This document shows, one piece after another, positions 22,441 through 32,586 of a stretch of 64,000 bases of DNA. The notes under the pieces are model-generated. The model searched no databases and was not told the origin of the DNA. It saw nothing but the letters and a program-made list of their open reading frames with translations. Both the position numbers and the translations under genes were made by a program. The first letter of the stretch is position 1, and each line of letters opens with the position of its first letter. The stretch comes from Bombyx mori (Eukaryota; Arthropoda; Insecta; Lepidoptera; Bombycidae): contig NC_085128.1 in assembly GCF_030269925.1 (NCBI RefSeq), forward strand, positions 9,860,501 to 9,924,500, given 5' to 3'.

Positions 22441-25400
22441 TTAGGGGGCCAGGTCACGGATACGACCCCGGTCCCGACCCCCTGCTCGGCGGCGGCGGGT
22501 TTCTGCGTAGTGAGGAGAGCTTTCCCTCACTCGCCCCGCCGCCTCCTTCTGCGAGATGGTGCACTCGCAGAAGTCGAGCATAGCCTTCCATGACTCATCG
22601 CTGCCAAGCATCGACGCCACGACGCCAGGCAGCGACAAGTCAGGTCCTATCTTTGCGACCAGGACACGGCGCTGCACCTCCCAAGCGGGGCAGACAGCGA
22701 GCGTATGCTCCGCCGTGTCCAGGTCGTGTCCACAATGGTGACACCTCGTCGTCGGCTCAGCCCCTATCCGGCGCAGGTACTTCCCGAAGCATCCGTGCCC
22801 GGTCAGCACCTGCACCAGACGAAAGGTGAGACGTCCCTCGCCACGATTCACCCAGTCATCAAAGACCGGGTAAACCGCCTCGACGGTCCGTAGCCCCCAC
22901 GTGGGGTTGGCCAATCGCCTCGACCACGACTCGAGCACGGACCGCCGAGAATGGGCCTTCCGCGCCCGCAGCTCACTCTCGGGGACACGCGCCACGCCCC
23001 GAGCACGAAGCTCGCTGCGCCACCGATAGTCGGCAGCGAGCGACTCCGCCTCCAGCTCCCATGGCGGCGTCCCCGCCAAAACACACGCCGCCTCGAAGGA
23101 GACGGTGCGATATCCGCGGATGACCCTGATGGCAACGGTGCGCTGCGGCCGGCGCAGGAACCGAGCCATAGTGGCCCGGTTGCGCGGCTCAGCCCACACA
23201 GGTGCACCGTACAGGGCCATCGATCGCACCACCCCCGCGTAGAGACGGCGCACAACCTGATCCGGTCCCCCAATATTCGGGAGCAGCCGGCTCAAAGAAC
23301 CGGCCGTCCCCATCAATCGGGGGACCAGCTCCGCAAAGTGAGCACGAAAGGCCCACCGGCTGTCCAACACGAGGCCGAGGTACTTCAACTGCACCCCGAC
23401 CCCTATCCGGACGCCTCCAACCACGATGTGGGTGTCAACGGGTGGCGCCCTCCGCGGCCCGTGAAACCACAGAGCCTCGGATTTATTGAGCGCCACGTCG
23501 AGACCCAGCCTCCTTATCCTTCCGACGACGAGGGCCACTCCCGCTGTGGCGAGACGGGCAGACTCCCTAAAATCATCCCCCCGGGCCACGACCAACGTGT
23601 CGTCCGCGTAACAAATAACGCGGAGGCCCGGGAGGAGGGCGCCCCTCAGCACCCAGTCGTACCCGATATTCCACAAAAGGGGGCCGAGAACCGACCCCTG
23701 CGGAACACCACGCACGACCGGAAAGCGATGAAGGGTCCCACCGTACCCGGTACATACGACCGACCTGGCCCCCAAATAGGACCCAACCAGCCGGCGGAGG
23801 TAGAGGGGCACTCCATGCCTCTCCAGTGCCCCCCCTATCACGGTCCAGGGCAGAGTGTTAAATGCGTTGGCGATGTCAAGAGACACCGCCAGCGCCACCC
23901 CACCCCGAGAGACGGCCTCGTCCGAGAGGGACCGCACGCGAAGAATTGCATCCACGGTCGAACGGCCCTCCCGGAAGCCGTACTGCTCCGCCGACAGGTC
24001 AGGCCCCACCCCGACCAGGTGCCGAACGATGCGGGCAGCCAGAATACGTTCCAGCAATTTTCCCGCCTCGTCCAGCAGCACGATAGGACGATATCCGGCG
24101 GCTGTATCCACCGGGCGCCCCTCCTTCCTCAACAACACAAGTCTACCCGTCCGCCAGAGCGACGGAAACCGTCCCGACTCCAAGCAGCCATTATATAGCT
24201 CAAGGAGCCGGTCCCCCAGGGCACCGAGGGCCAAGGCCAATACCCGGCCGTGGACTCCGTCCGGGCCGGGGGCCGTGTCTTTCGCAGTCATCTTGACAAC
24301 GGCCACCCGGAGCTCTGCCTCCGTAATACGGGGCACCTCAGCAGGAGCTTGGCCGTCGACGGTGTCAGACGGCCCGCCCATAGCGGGAGGGACAAAACCC
24401 TCCCGCTCCTGCGGGAACAACGCCGAAACGATGTCCCGCAGCTGCTGGGGCTGGAGACGCTCAGTCATAGAGGGGGCCCACGGGCGCAACTTGCCGCGTA
24501 CCAATTTGTATGGGCTCCCCCACGGATCCGCTTCGAGCGCCTCCAAGAGTCTCTCCATGTTCTGCTCCTTGGCCCGCCTGATGGCCAGCCGCAGGGCGTC
24601 CTTCGCAGCGCGATATTCGCGGTGCAGCCGAGCTTCCTCCTCCGCGAACGCGACGGGCTCGTCGCGCCGCAGGCGGCGGCGACGGCGGTGTCTAGTGCAC
24701 CGGCGGCTCGCCCGAATGGAGACCGCACGCAGTCTTGCAATTTCGGGCGACCACCAGGGCGACTGTCGCCGTCCAGAGTGCCGAGAGCCGACCCGGGGCA
24801 TCGAGGCATCACATATGCGGTGCATCGCGCCCCGGAACCATTCGGCCTCGGTTTCCACATCGACAGGTTGTGGACGCTTGGGCGCCCACGCCGCCACCAT
24901 AGAGGCCTCCACCAGGAGCTCCCTGTTCAGGAGCTTCAGTGCCCACCTAGGGAATGACCGGGATGCACTCTGCGGGGGGTCAACCCCGCGGGCACCTGCA
25001 GCCGGCGTCGGCGCAGGGGCAGAAAGATCGTACCGGATATACCGGTGATCGGACAACGATTCCGCCCCCACCACCACTCTCCAGCCGAGGATGCGCCGTG
25101 CGACGGGCGAGCTCGCGAACGTCAAGTCCACGATAGACTCGCCCGTCCACCGCACGCAAGTCGCGATCGAGCCCCTATTAACGATACAGAGACCGACCGC
25201 GACCGCCCACTCCTCCAGCAGCCTACCACGAGCGTCCGTGAATGGGGAACCCCAAGCGACAGACTTCGCATTGAAGTCCCCCGCCAGTATCACTGAACGG
25301 GGAGCGAGGTGACGAGCGATCACCTCTAGCCCGTCCAGGAACCGCTCGAACTCGACGGTAGGCCGATTCGGAGAAAAGTACACCCCGATCACGACGATAT

Positions 25401-25656
25401 TTTCTAACTGTACCGCGACGATCCCGGGGCCCCTGGTCACCATCGCCAGGGGGGGGACCATCGCGGTTCTTCTGATATGTATGGCCGCCAAGCCATCAAC
25501 GTCCCCAAACCAACAGTCATCCGCTGGGGGAACGAAGTATGGCTCGGCGACCACAGCCACGTCAATTGACCACTCCGCCATGGTCTGGAGCAACATGTCC
25601 TGAGCCCCAGCGGAGTGGTTCAAGTTTCCCTGCAGGAAGCGATAGGTGTGATCCAT
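22441..25656 (-). CDS. R1-clade ORF2: apurinic-like endonuclease, reverse transcriptase, CCHC motif
   Basis: A complete 1071-codon polyprotein for target-primed reverse transcription. The endonuclease (about 1-210) shows QGNLNHS (Asn11), AEPY (Glu38), LAGDFNA (about 125-130) and LSDHRY (about 201-206). The reverse transcriptase (about 440-720) shows GYRPIVLLD, AEQYGFREGRS, SLDIANAF, GVPQGSVLGP and the catalytic YADD box (about 683-686). The C-terminus has the CX2CX8HX4C knuckle in RCHHCGHDLDTAEHTLAVC. All catalytic residues I can check are present and the frame is unbroken. The start ATG overlaps the ORF1 stop as TAATG. The protein could be functional, though the element lacks its 5' end. Confidence 0.97.
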   Translation of the reverse strand: MDHTYRFLQGNLNHSAGAQDMLLQTMAEWSIDVAVVAEPYFVPPADDCWFGDVDGLAAIHIRRTAMVPPLAMVTRGPGIVAVQLENIVVIGVYFSPNRPTVEFERFLDGLEVIARHLAPRSVILAGDFNAKSVAWGSPFTDARGRLLEEWAVAVGLCIVNRGSIATCVRWTGESIVDLTFASSPVARRILGWRVVVGAESLSDHRYIRYDLSAPAPTPAAGARGVDPPQSASRSFPRWALKLLNRELLVEASMVAAWAPKRPQPVDVETEAEWFRGAMHRICDASMPRVGSRHSGRRQSPWWSPEIARLRAVSIRASRRCTRHRRRRRLRRDEPVAFAEEEARLHREYRAAKDALRLAIRRAKEQNMERLLEALEADPWGSPYKLVRGKLRPWAPSMTERLQPQQLRDIVSALFPQEREGFVPPAMGGPSDTVDGQAPAEVPRITEAELRVAVVKMTAKDTAPGPDGVHGRVLALALGALGDRLLELYNGCLESGRFPSLWRTGRLVLLRKEGRPVDTAAGYRPIVLLDEAGKLLERILAARIVRHLVGVGPDLSAEQYGFREGRSTVDAILRVRSLSDEAVSRGGVALAVSLDIANAFNTLPWTVIGGALERHGVPLYLRRLVGSYLGARSVVCTGYGGTLHRFPVVRGVPQGSVLGPLLWNIGYDWVLRGALLPGLRVICYADDTLVVARGDDFRESARLATAGVALVVGRIRRLGLDVALNKSEALWFHGPRRAPPVDTHIVVGGVRIGVGVQLKYLGLVLDSRWAFRAHFAELVPRLMGTAGSLSRLLPNIGGPDQVVRRLYAGVVRSMALYGAPVWAEPRNRATMARFLRRPQRTVAIRVIRGYRTVSFEAACVLAGTPPWELEAESLAADYRWRSELRARGVARVPESELRARKAHSRRSVLESWSRRLANPTWGLRTVEAVYPVFDDWVNRGEGRLTFRLVQVLTGHGCFGKYLRRIGAEPTTRCHHCGHDLDTAEHTLAVCPAWEVQRRVLVAKIGPDLSLPGVVASMLGSDESWKAMLDFCECTISQKEAAGRVRESSPHYAETRRRRAGGRDRGRIRDLAP

Positions 25657-25658
25657 TA
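25654..25658 (-). promoter_or_regulatory. TAATG stop-start overlap between ORF1 and ORF2
   Basis: ORF1 ends TAA and ORF2 starts ATG, sharing one A. In the B. mori R1-clade element SART1 the same UAAUG drives translational coupling. Coupling here is inferred from that precedent. Confidence 0.85.
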
Positions 25659-26169
25659 AGGCTGAACCACATCCATCGCTCCCTCCCCTACTCCATTGCC
25701 CCCGCTATCGGGCGCGAACGCCTCAGCGGGGGACAAAGTGCCGGCCGGTGCTCCCCCGGCCAACCGCTTCTTTTGACGCCGCTTAGCTTGGCGGCGCCGA
25801 TTTCGTTCTGCATTCTTGCTGGCCGGAGGGCAGGCCTTGCCCCCGGCCCGGTGGTCAGCCTTGCGCCCGGCCGCCGCACATAATAAGCAATGCGGCGCAG
25901 CCGAGCACACGGCCGCCTTGTGTCCAGGCTGACCACAGCGAAAGCACAATCCGCTGCGGTCAACCGTACTCGCGCATTTAGCGAGGCAGTGCCCAGTGCT
26001 GAAGCATCTGAGGCACCGCCAGGCGCGTGGTTCGAGAAGGCGCACGCGGGCCGCTATCCAGCCCACGCGCAACCTGCCCGGTTCCCCCGACGGTCTACCG
26101 GGCGGAGGAGCAGCCAAGGAGGTGGCCGCCTCTACCGGGCAACGCACCCAAACAGAGCCAGCCCCGGTA
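25656..26169 (-). pseudogene. R1-clade ORF1 (Gag-like), C-terminal part only
   Basis: ORF1 binds the LINE RNA to form the ribonucleoprotein. About 170 codons remain, open from the truncation point to the TAA stop. Two classic CCHC knuckles are visible, CLRCFSTGHCLAKC and CFRCGQPGHKAAVC, followed by a third variant knuckle starting CLLC. A basic, Lys/Arg-rich tail follows (RNRRRQAKRRQKKR). The N-terminal part, usually several hundred residues, is missing because the element is truncated at its 5' end. The frame can be read past the truncation into the target-site duplication, but those codons are host DNA. Confidence 0.93.
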
Positions 26170-26184
26170 ACCCCGTGTACAGTT
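26170..26184. repeat. Target-site duplication, right copy (R1 LINE)
   Basis: ACCCCGTGTACAGTT, identical to 21973-21987, marks the 5' truncation point of the element. Confidence 0.95.
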
Positions 26185-27590
26185 AGCAAAGATCAGTATT
26201 TTCGTACTCGTATTTCGTCTTCCTTCAGTGGTTTGGACTTGATAAAGAGCCATAAAATTACTTTCATATGAATAATTTTATTATTTTCTATGCGACATAT
26301 TTTATAACAATGCAAAAGTATATAGTTTGCAAAAATGTTAAATGCTGACCATTACTTATTTTGCAAAATCCAATTTTAATTAGACTATATTCTGTTCCCA
26401 ATTATTCATTGCATATGAGTGAATGTGTCATGAAAATCAGTAGCTTCGTAAATGTGCGCGAAAAAACAAACAGACTAAAATAATTTCAAAGATGTTGTGT
26501 TTTATGTTCTAACTCTTTGTGAGCCACCACCATTTTTTATTTTCATTATATTTTTTCTGTGTATAGAAACACCTAATTCTGCTGTTTAAAATAGAAAATC
26601 TAATCTAATTGAAAATCTTTAGTGACATTATAAAGTTACTGTATTAATGTTTTGGTTAAAATTGCCATTACACTCTTTAATTAAAACTATAGGGCAGTAT
26701 ACATATCGTATTCTCGAATCTATTACATTTCAAAGTATTTACCCTTATAGAGAAAACCGTGCGTTTCTCGACAACCGCCCATCGTACGAATTCATATTGA
26801 CCGAAATACAACATAGACACTTTGTTTTCATTTTCTCCCATTTATTTCTTTGCCTCGCTTATCTGGCTCCGAAACTACGAAAAATATATTATTATGCCGT
26901 TTCCCTTATGTAAGTTATTTTCGCAACTTACAATGAGATTGTGCTTAGTCTAGCATATCTGAAAAGTTTTGCCATCAAATTACCGTATTTTCATCGCTCG
27001 TTCGTGAACTGCAAAGATAAATGTCTGGAAATGGGTACGTGATATGTGGGTAGTCGTGTTCGTTTATTTCTCATACTACCTAATAATATGAAAAGTTGTA
27101 CACAAAAGAATATGAACGTTATTGTTCGTTTGGATACATTATTTTATTCGATGATTAGAGTTGTGACAAATCTATCGTGTTTAATATAACTAGTGGTCCC
27201 CCGGTAGTCGAAATATAAGTTTGTACACTATTATGATTTTATTGTCAAAGAGTATTATACTTATTCACAGATTTCGCCAAGACTACACATTAGACCAATA
27301 TTAATAAAGACAAAAATTTAATCTATTCTCAATTTCACCACAGACTATAAGCATTAAGAAAAGTTTGACATTAAACAAATAGTATACATGCGTCTGTGTG
27401 TGTCAAATACATGTCAAATACACCACGTGTGTAATGCTTTTTATATTGATTTAATGTATTTCTGTGCATAATAAGAAAAACAGTCTGCACTCTTTCTCTA
27501 TATTATCTATAAGTGTGGGAAATTTCATACTCCTCCATCTGGGCATTTTTCGTAAAAAGGGGTATAAAGTTTTAGCTTTACGTATTAGTA

Positions 27591-28901
27591 TACCTAGTCA
27601 GGTCATAAATTCTGTCACATGTTTAATGTAAAATAATGGAACATGTTTATTCATTATGTAACCATTCATATACCAAAATGAACTTAACAAAACATAGATT
27701 CTTATGGCACTAAAGTTTATTCAAAATGACCTCCGTGATTTTGAATACAGGCCTTCAATCTGCGCGGCCAGTCGTCTATCGCAGCATGAACGAGGTCCAT
27801 GTCAATATCGGCGGCTGCCTTAATCAAGGATGTCTTGAGTGACTCCAAATTGGGATGAGGCTTTGAGCACGCCTTTTCCTCCAAGTGTTGCCATATCTTG
27901 TAATCTAACGGATTGAAATCTGGACTGGAGGAGGGCCAGTCTTCGTGCCAGATGAAGTCGATTTCACGCGCCGCCAGCCAGTCTTGTGTGCTCTTCGCTC
28001 TATGAGCTGGCACCGAACCTTGTTGGAATACCCAGTGCCTGTTATTGAACATGGTATGAGAAACAGGTTCCACAAGGTTCGTCAGGACTGTATTTTGATA
28101 CACAACTGCATTCGTTTTTACACCTTTCTCACAAAAATGTACCTCTGTTAAGCCCCAATAAGAAACTCCCAACCATACCATGAGCGAGGATGGAAAATGA
28201 CCTCGTTGGACACGCGGAGTACGGTTGCTCGCTTCTTCACTACTGTGTGCGTACACCTTATCATTTTGTTTGTTGTAGCTCTCTTCTACGGTAAAAATTT
28301 TTTCATCCGAAAAAAGAATTTCCCGATATTTTTTTCCCGCGTACCGCTTCAACAAAGCGCGGCATCTCTTGAGTCTCAGGTCCATTAGACGAGCATTCAA
28401 ACGATGTCCTGTTTTTCTTCGATATGCCCGAAGCCCTAAGTCTTCATTTAACACCCTTTTCACCGTGGTTCTGCTTAACCCAATCTGAAGGGCCAACAGT
28501 TTCTGCTTACGTTTAGGATTTCTTTGAATTCGCGCCTTCACAGCTTTTGTCACTGCTGGAGTACTAACAGACCGAGGGCGACCACTTCTTGACCAGTCAT
28601 CTACACTACAGTCTTCATTGTATCGTTTGATGGTACGATGAACGAATCTTTTGTTTATATTCAAATTTTTCAGTATGTTAAAAATTTTAATTGGCGCGTA
28701 ACCGCAACGATGCAATGCATTAACTGCAACACGGTCTTCTTTAAGCGTCCACTCCATATTTAAAATTGAGTAAAATTCTAAAAGTTATACATTTTTATTT
28801 TCATGAACAATTCGGAATTCGAATTCAATAAACTTTTTTGGGGCCAACATTCTAAAAGAAAAGTTTTTACTGTGTGACAATACTTATGACCTGACTAGTT
28901 A
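27591..28901 (-). mobile_element. maT-type mariner, copy 3 (full length)
   Basis: The ends are the same as in copies 1 and 2 (CCTAGTCAGGTCATAA at the left, ACTAGTCAGGTCATAA at the right on the minus strand), with TA flanks at 27591-27592 and 28900-28901. It sits inside the large Beat intron, antisense to the gene. It differs from copies 1 and 2 in the left end (for example TGGAACATG against TTGAAACAAG). Confidence 0.95.
27717..28757 (-). CDS. Mariner (maT, DD37D) transposase, full-length frame, second Asp lost
   Basis: A 346-residue cut-and-paste transposase of the Tc1/mariner superfamily. Two helix-turn-helix segments (about 1-50 and 65-110) flank the linker SGRPRS (about 58-63). The catalytic core has Asp151 in FSDEK and Asp285 in NPLDYKIWQ. 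The position of the second Asp is Gly247 (QQGSVPAH, where copy 1 reads QQDSAPAH), so the enzyme should be dead although the frame is unbroken. The spacing from position 247 to 285 leaves 37 residues, the DD37D signature of the maT group to which Bombyx Bmmar1 belongs. The start ATG is the one kept in all three copies. Confidence 0.93.
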   Translation of the reverse strand: MEWTLKEDRVAVNALHRCGYAPIKIFNILKNLNINKRFVHRTIKRYNEDCSVDDWSRSGRPRSVSTPAVTKAVKARIQRNPKRKQKLLALQIGLSRTTVKRVLNEDLGLRAYRRKTGHRLNARLMDLRLKRCRALLKRYAGKKYREILFSDEKIFTVEESYNKQNDKVYAHSSEEASNRTPRVQRGHFPSSLMVWLGVSYWGLTEVHFCEKGVKTNAVVYQNTVLTNLVEPVSHTMFNNRHWVFQQGSVPAHRAKSTQDWLAAREIDFIWHEDWPSSSPDFNPLDYKIWQHLEEKACSKPHPNLESLKTSLIKAAADIDMDLVHAAIDDWPRRLKACIQNHGGHFE

Positions 28902-29242
28902 TAGATATGTTCATTACAATTATCATATTTTAAAATAACATTTCTAGGATGATTTGTATATTATGTTGAATATTTTCCATCTATGTTTCAGACATTAAAG
29001 CAGACAGCAAGCCTTGAAAACTTAATAAGTGATTTGAAGTATTTTCAGCAGTTTTTTATTTTTTTTATTTTTTTGTTTTTTATTTAAGTTTTTTTTTTCA
29101 ACAATGTTTTTGTTGTGTTCATGTTCAACAATGTTTGTCAACAATGTTATTGTCTTACTACGTTGCGAATAGGCCACAATTTTACTTCATCAGATCGTTT
29201 CGCGTTAAAGTGTGCTTAATAAATTTTTTATCAAACCATGTT

Positions 29243-29541
29243 TTTTTTTATTTTTTTTTTTTTTTTATAGCTTACATGGTTGGACGAACTCACAGCCCAA
29301 CTGTTGTTAAGTAGTCACTGGTCCCGTACTAAGTTCGTAAAGAACTTGTGTTACAAATACCAGATAACGGAAATAAATGTAAGATTTTTATTATACTCAT
29401 ACATATATTTAATATACATCCATAACTCTGGGAAATACATTTTATATTTATCATACAAATATCCTCCCTTGGCGGGATTCGAACCCGTGACCCCATTGTG
29501 TAGTGACCATGTCATTTACCACTACACCAGATGGCCGTTCT
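29243..29541 (-). repeat. Second tRNA-derived SINE family with a Bm1-like 3' tail
   Basis: Read on the minus strand from 29535: an A-box TGGTGTAGTGGT and a B-box GGGTTCGAATCCCGCC form a tRNA-like head. A unique body follows, and then the Bm1-type tail: GGGCTGTGAGTTCGTCCAAC, the AAGC motif and an A run. Head and body are unlike Bm1; only the last 70 or so bases are shared. Confidence 0.78.
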
Positions 29542-30724
29542 ATCGAATCTAAGAGTTTTAAAAAAACTATGTTCTTTACATGTGAAAGTTCCTATAGCAT
29601 ATACTTTTTTGTATACTCAAACCACAAAATAACACAATCCTAAAAATAATGTGCAGTATAATATAACTGTCATTAAAGTCCAGGCATACGTCGGTCGTAA
29701 ACAGAAAAAAATTGTATTAGTCAATAATTAGCTGGTACAGTAGTTGATTTTTTCATATTTACAAAATCTGACCAGAGTCTATTGAACATGTCCATATTAT
29801 TATATTGTGATAATATACATATAATTTCGCTGTACCATTCCAGAATTTAATAAGATCCATAATAAGGAATTTCTTGGTGAAGAATTATCCAATTACTTAC
29901 TCGTCTTAGATTTACAAACGATTGTAAGTAAACAAGCGTATTTCGTTCATGATTACAAAAATAAAACAGCTTATCAATCTTGGGCTTTGAAATGAAAACC
30001 TCATTTGGTTTAAGAATAAATAATGGTAAGTCGTTCACGCCCAAGAACATTTAAAGAGTAACTCAGGTTAGTAATTCAGCCGTGTTACTACTATACATAT
30101 TATCGAGTGTCGAAAGGAGTTTATCTAAGCTTTAAAGTCTGCATAAATGTCTGAAGAAAATAAGAAAACATTTTCTTATCCAGTTTCGATTACGCCTGTG
30201 ATTTTCTAGGACGCGCGACACACCGCAATGCCGCCAACAAAAAGAATGTACCACGTAGTATAGTTTATGGCGAAGAATACATTCGCCTTTCTTGTAATAA
30301 AAAGCGCTGTAGAGTCAAGATCCATTTACAATGCATAGTGAAGTTCATGAGCGCTATCAAATAATAGCTAATTTAATTAAAAACACTGACCCATATTGTG
30401 GATTCGTTTGCCTCTGAAGAGTAATAAAAAGTTAAGCGACTATGAAATATATCGCAAGCGGAGTCAAACATGTCTTTTCAAAGGCAAAACCTTCTTCTAA
30501 CTAGGCCAAGGAGATAGCAATGTGCAATCATTCGCTGCGTTCATTTAAGTATTCAACTTTTTTTTTTCAAAATAGACTATGTAACTATGTAACGTTTGTT
30601 TGAGAGACACGTTCCCAAAAGGCAAGGACTCACGTATTGATAAAGATATGTATACGTGACTATGTCAAGTTTCTGATTTTTTTCGTGTTTTATATTTTAG
30701 CTCCTTGTATTACTCTATGATCGA

Positions 30725-30805
30725 GGCGTTTTTTTTATTACATAGGTAGATGAACAGGCTCACCGCCCGCCTAATACACAGTTGTCATCGGAACCCATAG
30801 ACATC
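30725..30805 (-). repeat. Bm1 SINE, degraded 3' tail
   Basis: It reads TTACATAGGTAGATGAACAG, CTCACCGCCCGCCTAAT and GAACCCATAGACATCG after a T run. Confidence 0.6.
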
Positions 30806-30829
30806 GAAATTTTTTATGATTGATGGATT

Positions 30830-31010
30830 ACTGGTGGCCCGAAGGCCTTTCCAGTTTCACCAGGACAGGTGGGCGAGCAAAGGCTCAGCCAGGAGGGGTG
30901 GGATTTGCTAACAGCTACCCGAGCGCCTCCGAAGGAGACCTAACAGCTCAAGAGCAGCTGCTTCGCGAATGAATCTACTACCGGATCGGAATTGCGGCAT
31001 CGAAATATAG
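30830..31010 (+). repeat. Dispersed repeat C, fragment 1
   Basis: GGCCTTTCCAGTTTCACCAG, then GCTACCCGAGCGCCTCCGAA, then CTACTACCGGATCGGAAT. It shares the CCGGATCGGAA and surrounding sequence with 32178-32438. It is a recurrent moth repeat whose class I cannot name. Confidence 0.55.
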
Positions 31011-31719
31011 GGAAGAGATAATATCGGGAAAAGATAGGGTTGTCCTATTCTTTGCCGATATCACACAGCCAAAGAACGTAAAAGACGATTAGAATATTGG
31101 TTATACTGTAGTGATTTTAAATTAATTGAGAAATACAGAAGTGTCAATGAAGTTTATCCATTTAAAAATTTTATCTATCTTTAATAGAAAAAGAAAACTT
31201 TTTTACACAGAAAACTTTAGGTAGTTTTCAAATTGAAGAAAATAACCTGATTTCAGAAAAATTAACATCGTATGAAATTTTATTTTATGTAATCCAATTA
31301 GTACTAGAAAAATTATTTTAACTAAAAACACTGATTTCGGCCGTCGCTTTTAAAAGAATTTGATACAAATAAGAAATCTGCTTAAAGCGTTCCGAAAGAC
31401 CAAAATGATTTACATTAATAATCTTCTCAAAAGATTTTATGTTAGACTACGTCCGGAAGCGGCAATGTCATTTTCGTTTTATAGATAATGTACGTGAAAT
31501 ACATTTTTTACCCTGCAATTTCAGGTGGTCTTAAAAACAGAACTTGTTTTTTATCTTTTTGCGATAATATAATAATTATTTTGTTATTTAAAACATGTAG
31601 TATGTAGTTGTATTGCTAATAATAGCAACGATTAAAAATAAAATATTAGTTAAATTTATTTTGTAACGGCTTATAACGCACATGAGTTTGCTGAACATTT
31701 TAATGATAACCATTTTTAA

Positions 31720-31825
31720 ACATGCTTAGGGAATGATCTCACGCTCGACCGTATTGAGTGGTAACCGAAGCCGTTTGATTTTACAGCCTGAATGCTAGCT
31801 GCCTTGAGACATGAGACCAAAGTCT
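31720..31825 (-). repeat. Bm1 SINE, degraded fragment
   Basis: CATGCTTAGGGAATGATCTC and GCTGCCTTGAGACATGAGAC match the Bm1 3' region at low identity. Confidence 0.5.
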
Positions 31826-31887
31826 AAATTGTATTAAAAAAAGTCAAATAATTAAATCGGCGGTAACTACCTAAATACTAATAAAAG

Positions 31888-32177
31888 GAGTCGTCATGGC
31901 CTAAAGCAGAAGACGCCCGGTGCATTGATATCGAGTGATGCGACTGTGCCAATGTTCGAATCCCGCAGGCAGTTACCAATTTTTTGTAATGAAATACGTA
32001 CTTAACACATGTTCGCGAATGACTCCACGATGAAGTAGTAACATTGTGTAATAAAACGAAATCCGCGAAAAAAAATAATTAATTATTGGTAGGACTTGTT
32101 GTCAGCAATCACGGGTACTTACTGCTACCCTGTCTATATCTGTCCTGAAGTAGCAATGCATTTCAGTTTTCAGGTTT
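31888..32177 (+). repeat. Bm1 SINE, 5' portion (split copy)
   Basis: The head TCGTCATGGCCTAAAG, the B-box TGTTCGAATCCCGCAGGCAG, and the body up to GCATTTCAGTTTTCAGG are in the right order. The remainder resumes at 32439, after an inserted repeat. Confidence 0.78.
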
Positions 32178-32438
32178 TTTTCCTACCTAAGCTGATAGCC
32201 TTGAGAGGCTATTTCAGCGTAACCTTAACTAGTAGGTGAGCTCACGGGGCTCAAACCTGACGACGTTGCTAACACGAACCCTAGGAAGAGCCGTGCTTCG
32301 CAGAATCTACCACCGGATCGGAAACGCGACCTACTGAGAAGATCTGGCGAGAATCTCAGTGGACTGTGTCTCTGTATTAATTTACTCGTCGAGCCCTTCG
32401 CGCAATTCGGGTTCGACGAGAATGATGATCGGGCTTGC
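32178..32438 (+). repeat. Dispersed repeat C, fragment 2, inserted in Bm1
   Basis: It contains CTACCACCGGATCGGAAACG, GAGAAGATCTGGCGAGAATC and CTCGTCGAGCCCTTCGCGCA. It separates the two halves of one Bm1 copy. Confidence 0.65.
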
Positions 32439-32586
32439 AGGGTGGGTCAGCCATTGTACGATATAATAATTTGAAACTTACAACTCATGTTTGAACTTTC
32501 AAAGTGTGGCACCTTCGTTGATATCTATGCGCTCCGATAACCTTAGGCTTATGTTAGGTTACACACCTAAGCAATAAAAAAAAACA
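32439..32586 (+). repeat. Bm1 SINE, 3' portion (split copy)
   Basis: It resumes at GGGTGGGTCAGCCATTGTAC, the next Bm1 segment after the break at 32177, and ends CACCTAAGCAATAAAAAAAA. Confidence 0.78.

Larger units (their letters stand above)
21988..26169 (-). mobile_element. R1-clade non-LTR retrotransposon, 5'-truncated, intact ORF2
   Basis: Read on the minus strand it holds the 3' part of ORF1, a complete ORF2, a 3' UTR of about 0.4 kb and a poly(A) of about 49 bases (T run to 22036). A 15-bp target-site duplication flanks it. It lies antisense in an intron of the Beat gene, not in 28S rDNA and not in TTAGG repeats, so it is unlike the site-specific R1, TRAS and SART insertions. Its GC content is much higher than that of the surroundings. 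Confidence 0.95.

Noticed and set aside
22951..24198. Long + strand open frame of 415 codons over the R1 element
   Set aside because: It is the antisense shadow of the GC-rich ORF2, which has all expected endonuclease and reverse transcriptase motifs. The + product is Pro/Arg-rich and lacks any domain.
23855..25048. Second + strand open frame of 397 codons over the R1 element
   Set aside because: Again an antisense shadow of ORF2, caused by high GC and few stops.
29466..29535. tRNA gene on the minus strand (A-box and B-box, GGGTTCGAATCCCGCC)
   Set aside because: The arms do not complete a cloverleaf, and the sequence runs directly into a SINE body and an A-rich tail.
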